Shown: one piece after another, positions 1 through 6,311 of the stretch
Numbering within the stretch: position 1 is the first letter of the stretch
How the letters are laid out: every line of letters starts with the position of its first letter
Source of the DNA: Psychrobacter urativorans
GTDB lineage: Bacteria; Pseudomonadota; Gammaproteobacteria; Pseudomonadales; Moraxellaceae
DNA: 24,210 bases
Direction of reading: 5' to 3'
NCBI RefSeq assembly: GCF_001298525.1
Contig: NZ_CP012709.1
Location: 1-24,210 of the forward strand
Translations under genes and position numbers: made by a program
The notes under the pieces: generated by a model
What the model was told of the DNA's origin: nothing
The model's input: only the letters and a program-made list of their open reading frames with translations
The model's database searches: none

Positions 1-609
1 CTGCGGAAACTGCAATAGTGCATGATTGGAATGGCGCTTGATAGCAGCAACAATGGAAGTTCTAGCATGTGGCAGCGCTTGATAGTCGCTATCAACTACC
101 ACTACATGAGTACAGCTCTGATCCATGAGCTGTAACGCCAAGTTCAGTGCACCAGACTTAAAGCCATCCACCCTATCAACATGATAGAAACGGACTTTGA
201 AACGAGTATCAAGTCCCGCACAATATCTCGAAAGCGGTTCATATAGCTCAGTATTAGTATGATTATTATCAATAATTAAGATTTCGTCGCCATCTGCTTT
301 TATGGCCAACAACGATTCGATAGTATCAATAACCATTTGTGCAGGCTCAGCACGAGTCATCAGTTGAAAACTTAAAAGGGGTATTGGACTTGTGTGATAT
401 CCGTTTTTTATTGGCCAACTATTATTTAAATCTATAGCAGTTTTATGGACATAGCTTGTTATGAGGTTCCCTGTCGGTTTAAAGTAGTTATTATTTGCGG
501 ATCTCTCATTATTATCAATTTCTCTTAATACGACACTATTAATTATTACACTGCCCTTATTTATGAGTAGGGTTCTTATATTGCAGTCGATTGTTTTATT
601 AATATCCAT
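1..609 (-). CDS. Family 2 glycosyltransferase, N-terminal part (continues at 24210 across the circle)
   Basis: This is the first 203 codons of a processive-type GT2 enzyme. It starts at ATG 609-607 with an AGGA ribosome site 8 bases upstream and stays open to base 1. Visible motifs are IDNN (about residues 113-116, nucleotide-sugar binding), GFKSGALN (149-156) and the catalytic DSD (173-175). The piece ends LLQFPQ, which in this family comes just before a Y/F-R-D stretch. Base 24210 downwards continues in the same frame with FYRD, so this and 23038-24210 are read as one 593-residue gene on a circular molecule. No membrane segment is visible in this half, unlike BcsA-type cellulose synthases. 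It is the first gene of a four-gene glycosyltransferase operon. The GT2 family call is firm; the sugar and acceptor are unknown. Confidence 0.88.
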   Translation of the reverse strand, partial: MDINKTIDCNIRTLLINKGSVIINSVVLREIDNNERSANNNYFKPTGNLITSYVHKTAIDLNNSWPIKNGYHTSPIPLLSFQLMTRAEPAQMVIDTIESLLAIKADGDEILIIDNNHTNTELYEPLSRYCAGLDTRFKVRFYHVDRVDGFKSGALNLALQLMDQSCTHVVVVDSDYQALPHARTSIVAAIKRHSNHALLQFPQ

Positions 610-1153
610 ATTACATTCCTAAGCATTGATGGAGCCTAAGCCTAATAATTAAAAATTTTTAATATAAGGAAAAGGATGCCTAATGACTCAGGTAAAAACT
701 AGGTACATAAGTTAATTAGTCTATTAAGTCATACTTCAGTTATAGATCTATGATAAATAAATTTAATCAACTTTTGTAGGTAAATAAAGTTCTAAAGACT
801 CCTTTAATGTAACTCTGCGTAATTTACGTAAAAACATGTCATATCCAGATCATTTATAACGCATCAAAGTTCATCTCTCTCCCATTTACTCTTGGATACT
901 TCACTTCTTAACGCTAATATTAAGCAGATAATTTCTGTTTACCCAGTCTATTGATAGATATCTAAATCATTTTGAGTATCCAATGACCATTGGATACCTT
1001 ACTCATATCATTACATGCTTAGAAAAAGGTGGATATAAACTTACTGAAATCAAGACAATCGGCATGATGATTTTTCTAAAAGTTTTAGCCAAGAAAAGCT
1101 CTAATTGGGCTTTTACTAAACTTTAGTATCTTCGTACTCACTACTACTTGATA
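610..1153. other. Intergenic leader upstream of the glycosyltransferase operon
   Basis: These 544 AT-rich bases hold no convincing gene. On the minus strand a TATATT box (about 661-666) has only a weak GAGTCA 17 bases upstream; this is a low-confidence promoter for the operon. A perfect inverted repeat (976-997) and a half-site copy (892-899) are listed separately. A 47-codon plus-strand frame at 983-1126 starts inside that palindrome and has no clear ribosome site, so it is not called a gene. Confidence 0.5.
976..997. repeat. Perfect 10-bp inverted repeat, possible operator
   Basis: The arms GTATCCAATG (976-985) and CATTGGATAC (988-997) are exact reverse complements with a 2-base centre. 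The core TTGGATAC also occurs alone at 892-899. Such a compact dyad plus half-site is typical of a dimeric regulator's binding site, but no regulator gene lies next to it. It sits between the divergent starts and ends of other genes and is not followed by a T-run, so a terminator is unlikely. Confidence 0.4.
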
Positions 1154-1573
1154 CTAAATTAGTAGACGACTATTAATTCGTTGTTTTTCATGAGCTCCAT
1201 ACATCTTATATGACTCAATATTACTGATTTTCTCTCGTAACGCAGTCATTTTTAATTTATAGTCCGCGTAACTCTGCGCCTTATCTTTCTCTGTTTCCTC
1301 TAAGCTTTTCCCATAAGTAAGTTCGTCCAATAGCGTCAAACCACTTTTAATCATATTTATTTCATTAAAAGATAAATCTACATATGCATCCAAGTTAGAT
1401 GATTTCACTTTTGAGAGTAGCTCAAACAACCATGTATTAAGATCTTTATAATACATTTCTGTCAATCTATCTGTTGATTGAACACTGATCTTAACATTTT
1501 GCGTCATCATAATTTGCAAGCCATTATCGATTAAATTTCGCTCGTAAAATAATAAATCTAAGTTATCCTTCAT
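1154..1573 (-). CDS. Hypothetical small helical protein
   Basis: This 139-residue protein is not one I recognise. It is soluble and charged, with no signal peptide or membrane segment, and is probably almost all helix. Patterns such as LEETEKDKAQSYADYKLKMT (about residues 90-109) suggest a coiled coil. An AAGAGA ribosome site lies about 10 bases before ATG 1573, supporting the start. It stands alone, between the long operon leader and the DUF421 gene on the same strand, and no operon partner is close. Function is unknown. Confidence 0.6.
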   Translation of the reverse strand: MKDNLDLLFYERNLIDNGLQIMMTQNVKISVQSTDRLTEMYYKDLNTWLFELLSKVKSSNLDAYVDLSFNEINMIKSGLTLLDELTYGKSLEETEKDKAQSYADYKLKMTALREKISNIESYKMYGAHEKQRINSRLLI

Positions 1574-1873
1574 ATTATATTCTCTTCTTTTTATACTAAG
1601 AATTTAACCGCATCAACTATAGCGGAGCCTGTTGTATTCAAGCTATGTCAATAAATCCAGCCGATTAACATTATTATCATACCTCTTTTCAAGCTTTTGA
1701 CTCTACAGAAACTCATTAATAAAAGTCTGCTAGCTTTTTAAGAGCCAAACCTAGCATTAGCATTTAGATAAGTTCTAAAAATATTTAAGAGAGGAGCTGA
1801 AGTCACCTTAGAGGCTTTTCCGTATAAAAAACTCTATCAGTTATGATTATTAGAAAAGACTAACTCAATACAA
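1574..1873. other. Intergenic region without a recognised feature
   Basis: Three hundred AT-rich bases separate the hypothetical gene from the DUF421 tail. I see no open frame of note, no strong hairpin and no tRNA. A partial XerC-like half-site (TTTCCGTATAA, about 1818-1828) is present but has no matching XerD half, so it is not called. Confidence 0.4.
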
Positions 1874-1996
1874 TTATCTAACCACTTCATTATTCATCGC
1901 TTTAGCCCAGCCTATACATTTACTTTGACAGCGACGACAAAGATTATCAGGCACTGAGAGTTTCTCGACATAGCCACAATACATACACGCGTATCG
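1874..1996 (-). pseudogene. Severed zinc-ribbon tail of the DUF421 gene
   Basis: Directly after the TAG stop of the DUF421 gene (1999-1997) the same frame stays open for 40 codons to TAA at 1876-1874. The peptide has CxxC (CMYC) then CRRC plus a further Cys (SKC), with GWAKAM near the end: a small zinc ribbon. In-frame continuity suggests that the TAG replaced a sense codon (TGG would need one base change), detaching the ribbon. Alternatives are an independent mini-gene starting at the Met of CMYC, though no ribosome site is visible, or occasional stop read-through. Confidence 0.55.
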
Positions 1997-2557
1997 CTAT
2001 CCCGCCTCTATATGATCAACGGCTTGATATTGCTTAGGGAAAAGTGGCAGACCATAACGCACCTCATCATGCGCAAATAATAAAATACTGAACTCACCAT
2101 CCGTCTCTAATAAGCCGACTCGAACCTGACCCAAATGTTCAATACCTTGGCGGCGCATTTCAGCAAAAAATTCATCGTGTGACATCTTCCCTTTTTTAAT
2201 TTTTTCGAGCACTAAGAGCCCATCTTCTACAATATAAAGAGACTTTCCTTCTAAAAAATCCTCAAAAGGCTGGTACTTCATCATCACCCAAGTCGATAAT
2301 CGATAGAGTGAAATCACGATACTCATAATCAGTACCGCTTGAATAATCGGTAAGTCTTTGGTGAACATTGGATCACCAGCAATAGAACCCAGTGACAAAA
2401 TAATCGTCAGCTCAAAAACAGACAGTTGCCGTACACCACGTTTGCCTGTGAAACGCAGAAATAAAATAATCATGCTGAACATCACAATCACGCGGATGGC
2501 GATTTCAAAGGCAAATGTCCATGTAGTGTCATGAATAAAGATGCTGGCCAAATCCAT
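1997..2557 (-). CDS. DUF421 (YetF/YcaP-family) membrane protein
   Basis: This 186-residue integral membrane protein has hydrophobic segments near 17-36, 48-61 and 71-93. The family signature FTGKRGVRQLSVFEL lies at 36-50. The soluble DUF421 domain covers about 100-176, with EGKSLYIVEDG, the EMRRQGIEHLGQVR helix and LLETDGEFS. Bacillus members of the family (YetF, YdfR) are linked to the membrane and to spore germination; in Gram-negative bacteria the role is unknown. An AAGGA ribosome site 9-10 bases before ATG 2557 supports the start. The protein ends at an in-frame TAG followed by an open zinc-ribbon tail, so it may be a truncated version. A strong hairpin upstream isolates it from the monooxygenase gene. 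Confidence 0.85.
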   Translation of the reverse strand: MDLASIFIHDTTWTFAFEIAIRVIVMFSMIILFLRFTGKRGVRQLSVFELTIILSLGSIAGDPMFTKDLPIIQAVLIMSIVISLYRLSTWVMMKYQPFEDFLEGKSLYIVEDGLLVLEKIKKGKMSHDEFFAEMRRQGIEHLGQVRVGLLETDGEFSILLFAHDEVRYGLPLFPKQYQAVDHIEAG

Positions 2558-2591
2558 GTTTATTTTTCCTTTCTATAGTCTCTAAAGACAG

Positions 2592-2638
2592 AAAAAAGGT
2601 TGCCAATGCTATATACAACATAGCGTTGGCAACCTTTT
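2592..2638. terminator. Strong stem-loop terminator, minus-strand polarity, possibly bidirectional
   Basis: Nineteen-base arms (2594-2612 and 2620-2638) with one G-U-type mismatch enclose a 7-base loop. On the minus strand the stem is followed by six T; on the plus strand by TTTTC. It lies about 195 bases after the monooxygenase stop and 35 bases before the DUF421 start, so it most likely ends the monooxygenase transcript. Confidence 0.8.
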
Positions 2639-2833
2639 CGCAACTCATTATTAATAGCAATTATAATTTTGAGCAAACAATGACTCACTTAAGTGAAAAA
2701 CTGTTTGACGCTACAACCTATGATTTTTTATCATTTAACGATCATAGAGGCGGATGAAGAATCATCTCTCCTAATCGTCAACAAATAAAGATAATCCAGC
2801 GCATGACTTAGCTTTAAATTTTTTCCGAAATCG

Positions 2834-4171
2834 CTACTTTCCAAATTTCTGGAAGATATCCAACGTCTCTGTATCATAGATTGGCTTACCCATCAGCTCA
2901 TTAACGATACATCCCGCTCTATAAGCGCCCAATCCTAAATCACCAGCACCAACGCCATGAGTATGCGTTTCTTTGTTTTGTACAAAAATTTTGCTATTGT
3001 TATTATGGTTTGCTAAGTGATTTTGATAGACTAACGTATAATCACGGTTGATTTTAGGCTGTCCAAATTCATCGTATTCAATAGCGGAAAATAAGCGATT
3101 AAGGCACTGAGGTAATTCATCTTTATAGCCTGTTCCTGCGATAACGCAGTCGTATTCAGCAGTAGATTTATGGTCCTGCTCATGTTGTCTTAACGTCAAG
3201 CTAAGCCTATCGTTACGTGTACTACCTAACGTGGCATTTAGTAATTCACAATTGGACATCAGGCTAGAGTATGTCTGTTGATTCGCAATACTACGTTCAT
3301 AAAGCTGATGATAAACCGCTCTAATAGTATTAGCGCTCATCCCTTTATGCAGCAAATCTTGCTTAGAGACCACACGGGCTTTGGTAGTTGGCGGTAGACT
3401 ATAAAAGTAATCGATATAAGCGGGGCTAAAATGCTCAAGTCCGAGCGGCGTATATTCCATTGGGAAAAATCCTGCCGAGCGAGTTATCCAATCTAGCTGA
3501 AATTTTACGTTCTTATTCTCATCAAATTGCTGGTCAAATAATACTTGATATACCTCTGCCGCTGACTGCCCGGAACCTAATACCAGTATTTTAGTCAGCG
3601 TATCACTGCGCCTAATAGAGTTAAAATTAAAATTCTCTGAAAAATTGGCGGTGTGCATACAATGATGCGGCGCACGTTCAGCAATGCTCTGTAAAAATGG
3701 CGGTAGGACTGGCTGTGAGCCGGTGCCTATAACGATATTTTTAGCCATATAGGTCTGGACTTTCCCATGCTCACAGACCGTCACAGTAAAGCCATTACCA
3801 TTTTCTTGCAACGCTACCTTAATCACTGTCGTATCAAATACCGCACTACTTAATTGCCCTGCCACCCACTGGCAATAATGATTGTATTCTTTACGATAAA
3901 TCTCAAAATCTTCCAAGAAGTAAAATTTCAATAATCGGTGCTGAATATGTAAGTAATTCAAAAAAGTATAGCGGCTGGTTGGGTCAATAAGTGTGACCAG
4001 ATCTGCCATAAACGGCACTTGTAGCGTAGTATGAGGAAAAATCATACCTTTATGCCAATTAAACTCACTTTTTTGTTCAAAAAATTTACTAGTGATATTT
4101 GGCTGATTGCTCAGTAATGCTGCAAGACTCAGGTTAAACGGTCCTAATCCTATACCAATGAGATCTATCAT
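2834..4171 (-). CDS. L-lysine/L-ornithine/diamine N-monooxygenase (siderophore type)
   Basis: This 445-residue FAD- and NADPH-dependent N-hydroxylase belongs to the IucD/PvdA/AlcA/BasC family. These enzymes hydroxylate a side-chain or diamine nitrogen as the first step of hydroxamate siderophore synthesis. FAD site: GIGLGPFNLSLAAL (6-19). Substrate-side stretch: LQVPFMADLVTLIDPTS (50-66). GTGSQP (149-154) and the NADPH-binding LGSGQSAAE (198-206) follow, with AGTGY near 345. The length is normal and nothing is broken. Ribosome site AGGAG lies 6-7 bases before ATG 4171. No siderophore synthetase, acetyltransferase, transporter or receptor accompanies it, so it is an orphan; it could complement a chromosomal pathway or act on another amine. 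The substrate cannot be decided from sequence. Confidence 0.88.
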   Translation of the reverse strand: MIDLIGIGLGPFNLSLAALLSNQPNITSKFFEQKSEFNWHKGMIFPHTTLQVPFMADLVTLIDPTSRYTFLNYLHIQHRLLKFYFLEDFEIYRKEYNHYCQWVAGQLSSAVFDTTVIKVALQENGNGFTVTVCEHGKVQTYMAKNIVIGTGSQPVLPPFLQSIAERAPHHCMHTANFSENFNFNSIRRSDTLTKILVLGSGQSAAEVYQVLFDQQFDENKNVKFQLDWITRSAGFFPMEYTPLGLEHFSPAYIDYFYSLPPTTKARVVSKQDLLHKGMSANTIRAVYHQLYERSIANQQTYSSLMSNCELLNATLGSTRNDRLSLTLRQHEQDHKSTAEYDCVIAGTGYKDELPQCLNRLFSAIEYDEFGQPKINRDYTLVYQNHLANHNNNSKIFVQNKETHTHGVGAGDLGLGAYRAGCIVNELMGKPIYDTETLDIFQKFGK

Positions 4172-4207
4172 GAGGTTCTCCTACCTCTTATATGGTTATG
4201 TTCATTT

Positions 4208-4236
4208 CTAATAGTTAGTGAGATTACTACTGACAA
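4208..4236 (-). promoter_or_regulatory. Sigma70-type promoter of the N-monooxygenase gene
   Basis: On the minus strand TTGTCA (4236-4231, 5/6 to consensus) and TATTAG (4213-4208, 4/6) are spaced by exactly 17 bases. The expected transcript start is about 30 bases before ATG 4171. No Fur-box-like 19-mer overlaps it, which is unusual for a siderophore gene. Confidence 0.55.
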
Positions 4237-4554
4237 CAAACCTCAAAAGATGAAGTGTATTTTAAAAAAGGTTTAAGAATGGGCTGAGTTAATATGACAC
4301 AAAGCTTACAGAGCTATTGATGTCTTTCTAGAAATTTATACCAAACGCTAAGAATTTCGAGGATAGTTACGTACACTGATTGTGTACAGATACGAACACA
4401 ATACCTTATGGTTCGTTCTTCCATGCACTATATTTTTTATTAGATTAAGATTTATTATAGTATATTTACATTAAAGCACTGAACAAAAAACGGTCGTAGC
4501 TTAGTATTAAGTCTCAATCTTTGTACCCTAAAATTATAATGAGGACTTTGAGTC
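4237..4554. other. Intergenic region between divergent genes, with a GTACAC dyad
   Basis: This non-coding stretch separates the monooxygenase promoter from the acidic repeat protein. It holds an exact dyad, GTACAC (4371-4376), five bases, then GTGTAC (4382-4387). It also holds a TATAAT that overlaps the region just before the GAGG ribosome site of the gene at 4555. No clear -35/-10 pair was found for the plus-strand gene. Confidence 0.4.
4371..4387. promoter_or_regulatory. GTACAC dyad, possible regulator site
   Basis: GTACAC and its reverse complement GTGTAC are separated by TGATT. The element lies about 170 bases before the acidic repeat gene. The same hexamer occurs twice as a direct repeat (18159-18164 and 18171-18176), about 340 bases before the second repeat-protein gene. 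Shared control of the two genes is an inference. Confidence 0.35.
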
Positions 4555-5211
4555 ATGGTCGATAAATCTGTTAATCAAAATAGCATAGAGAGCGCCTTAG
4601 AGTCTCTTGAGAACACAACTGAATCTCTTTCAAACGACGCAGTGACGGGTGTAGAGGTTCTAAAAGGCGATACTGTAGTGTATGAAGATGGCGATTTTGA
4701 CGATTACAACGCTGTTAACGACTATGAAACCGATACAGAAGATAAGTCTGATACAGAAGATAAGTCTGATACAAAAGATAAGTCTGATACAAAAGATAAG
4801 TCTGATACAAAAGATAAGTCTGATACAAAAGATGAGCATAGTTTGACGATAAATAGTATTTATCAATGGGCTACTAAGCTTAAAGATGAGGTTATGTCTG
4901 ATAAAGACAGTAAGTCTGTTTCTGATGAGGAAGACAAGCACGGTACGACGATAGCTAATGTCTATAAATGGGTATCTAAACTTAAAGATGAGCTTATCTC
5001 TGAAACTTCAGGTATGACTCATGACGTTTCAGAAAAAGCCGTAGCTATGCTACTTAATAGACTCCTAGATGGCATGAATGCTGAATTAGAAGCTTTTGAT
5101 AAGAAAATAGAAGACTCTGAAGAGCCCGTAGATAACGCCGAAGAGGAGCGCAATAAAATTGTAGCGAAGCAAGAAAAATATCAAGGTATGATAGACCAAC
5201 TAGAAAGCTAA
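4555..5211 (+). CDS. Acidic low-complexity repeat protein
   Basis: This 218-residue, strongly acidic soluble protein matches no family I recognise. Residues 60-95 are six tandem copies of a D-T-E/K-D-K-S unit. After that a longer motif appears twice: TINSIYQWATKLKDEVMSD (about 99-117) and TIANVYKWVSKLKDELISE (about 133-151), sharing N-x-Y-x-W-x-x-KLKDE. The last 60 residues look like a charged helix. The N-terminus is Ser/Asn/Glu-rich and lacks a signal peptide. A GAGG ribosome site lies before ATG 4555. Composition is like that of hydrophilins/stress proteins, and it resembles in style, not sequence, the repeat protein at 18517. A structural or protective role in stress is a guess. Confidence 0.7.
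   Translation: MVDKSVNQNSIESALESLENTTESLSNDAVTGVEVLKGDTVVYEDGDFDDYNAVNDYETDTEDKSDTEDKSDTKDKSDTKDKSDTKDKSDTKDEHSLTINSIYQWATKLKDEVMSDKDSKSVSDEEDKHGTTIANVYKWVSKLKDELISETSGMTHDVSEKAVAMLLNRLLDGMNAELEAFDKKIEDSEEPVDNAEEERNKIVAKQEKYQGMIDQLES
4732..4839 (+). repeat. 18-bp tandem repeat, six copies
   Basis: The units begin GATACARAAGATAAGTCT and repeat every 18 bases inside the acidic protein gene. The first two copies have GAA (Glu), the next three are identical with AAA (Lys), and the last one degenerates to GATGAGCAT. Near-identity at synonymous sites suggests recent expansion by slippage or unequal crossing-over. Confidence 0.9.
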
Positions 5212-5294
5212 TTGGCAATTACTCATGACGCTATTAAATAAATAGTAACAGTACGCAACACTAGACTAAAACTAGACACACTTTATTTACTATA

Positions 5295-5405
5295 ATGAAC
5301 GTCACTTCTAAAAATGAACTGAACTCATTGGTAACATCTATAAACTATAATTCTAGTTGTACTTGTCCGAAATGTAGCTGTACCTGTCCAGCGACTTGTG
5401 ATTAA
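5295..5405 (+). CDS. Cysteine-rich mini-protein, metallothionein-like start
   Basis: This is a 36-codon frame. Its C-terminal end is CTCPKCSCTCPATCD: six cysteines in 15 residues, in the CxCPKCxC pattern seen at the start of bacterial metallothioneins (SmtA/BmtA type). After TAA (5403-5405) the same frame reads Cys-Cys-Gln-Cys-Gly before a second TAA (5421-5423), so two more metal-type clusters sit just past the stop. It could be a minimal metal-binding peptide or a decayed metallothionein. No good ribosome site precedes ATG 5295, and a TATAAT overlaps that start codon, so the start is doubtful. It lies between the acidic protein gene and a bidirectional terminator. Confidence 0.35.
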   Translation: MNVTSKNELNSLVTSINYNSSCTCPKCSCTCPATCD

Positions 5406-5474
5406 TGCTGTCAGTGTGGTTAAAAGTAATAAACCTGACCACTTATAGCCTTATACACGTACTAATAAAATCTA

Positions 5475-5516
5475 AAAAAGCAGCACTATAGAATAGCTTC
5501 TAGAGTGCTGCTTTTT
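5475..5516. terminator. Bidirectional terminator between convergent genes
   Basis: Perfect 13-base arms (5475-5487 AAAAAGCAGCACT and 5504-5516) enclose a 16-base loop, with an A-run on one side and a T-run on the other. It serves the plus-strand mini-ORF/acidic gene and the minus-strand HTH gene that ends at 5561. Confidence 0.88.
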
Positions 5517-5560
5517 ATTTGCTCAATACGTGGATTTCAATATATTACTTATCATAAGAG

Positions 5561-6076
5561 TTATAACTTTCCAAACACCCACCATTTTTTCTTCTTCTCA
5601 GTAGTAGAGCTATTAGCAGTCAAAGTATTATCATTTTGTTCAGACCGTGGTTCATTTAAAATTTCAAACCTTTTGAACTCTAATAGCCTAATTTGTGTAA
5701 AATCATGAATGCTGGCATTGGCTTTCTCGAGATTATTTTGTAGCTGATCTATCTGTTTTTGATAATTTTCTATCAAGTCTTTTTGGGCACTTACCTGTTG
5801 GCGCAAATGCTCATTCTTTAGTTTTTCGAGCTCTAATTGGTGTTTAAGCTCTGAACGTTCCTGAACACCCTGACTGTTAAAGCACGTCTTATGAGTAGTG
5901 TTCACTGATTGTTCAGTACGTTTTTTAGAGACAGGCTCACCAAACACTCGTAACATCTCCGAAGTATCAATTTTCTTATCTGAGGTTCTAGAAAGCTCAC
6001 CATCATTGATTTTCTGATAGATCGTAGTCCTTGATATACTCCATTCTTTCGCTGCTTTTGTCACCGATATCTTCAT
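5561..6076 (-). CDS. Plasmid replication DNA-binding protein (HTH plus coiled coil)
   Basis: This is a 171-residue protein with start ATG 6076, chosen because TAGGTTAAC precedes it and the next upstream Met lies inside a tandem repeat. The N-terminus (KISVTKAAKEWSISRTTIYQ, residues 2-21) is a helix-turn-helix. It is followed by the DKKIDTSEMLRVFGEPV stretch typical of proteins annotated as plasmid replication DNA-binding protein in Acinetobacter and Psychrobacter plasmids. Residues about 70-135 form a Gln/Glu/Lys-rich coiled coil, and the tail ends KKKKWWVFGKL. In relatives this gene usually sits beside rep; here it is about 5 kb from repB and next to the mob genes. Five 13-bp repeats just upstream are likely its own binding sites. 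Confidence 0.78.
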   Translation of the reverse strand: MKISVTKAAKEWSISRTTIYQKINDGELSRTSDKKIDTSEMLRVFGEPVSKKRTEQSVNTTHKTCFNSQGVQERSELKHQLELEKLKNEHLRQQVSAQKDLIENYQKQIDQLQNNLEKANASIHDFTQIRLLEFKRFEILNEPRSEQNDNTLTANSSTTEKKKKWWVFGKL

Positions 6077-6109
6077 TGTTAACCTATTGTTCAAGTACGT
6101 TTTTAGTGA

Positions 6110-6196
6110 CTGTTCAACAAATCTGTTCAACAAATCTGTTCAACAAATCTGTTCAACAAATCTGTTCAACAAATCTGTTCAGAACGTTCAGTGAAC
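6110..6196. repeat. Five 13-bp direct repeats upstream of the HTH gene
   Basis: CTGTTCAACAAAT is repeated exactly five times (6110-6174), then a partial copy runs into GTTCAGTGAAC (6187-6197). The core GTTCA also occurs in the coding region just downstream. The spacing of 13 bases is not the 21-22 bases of the iterons at 11041, so a different protein should bind. Autoregulation by the HTH protein or a secondary origin/partition site are the two options. Confidence 0.85.
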
Positions 6197-6311
6197 ATCT
6201 ATCACATCAACCTACTTGTTTAAGCACATAGAATATTAGATTCCTATAATTAAAGAAAATGAATAATAGGAGTTTAATATTGTTTTATATGAGTAAAGAG
6301 ACCAGCATTAG

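Noticed and set aside
983..1126. 47-residue plus-strand frame
   Set aside because: It starts inside a perfect palindrome, lacks a ribosome site and resembles nothing I know.
4172..4554. Fur box before the siderophore-type monooxygenase
   Set aside because: No 19-base GATAATGATAATCATTATC-like sequence is present on either strand.
4732..4839. CRISPR array
   Set aside because: The repeats here, at 6110-6174, 11041-11135 and 18559-18756 are head-to-tail with no unique spacers, and no cas genes are present.
4660..4941. Open minus-strand frame across the 18-bp repeats
   Set aside because: It is the antisense of a repetitive coding array; periodic DNA keeps several frames open. It encodes a repeated LIFCIR string and has no ribosome site.
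6031..6231. Plus-strand frame over the 13-bp repeats
   Set aside because: It is antisense to the HTH gene and its repeats; the repetition alone keeps it open.
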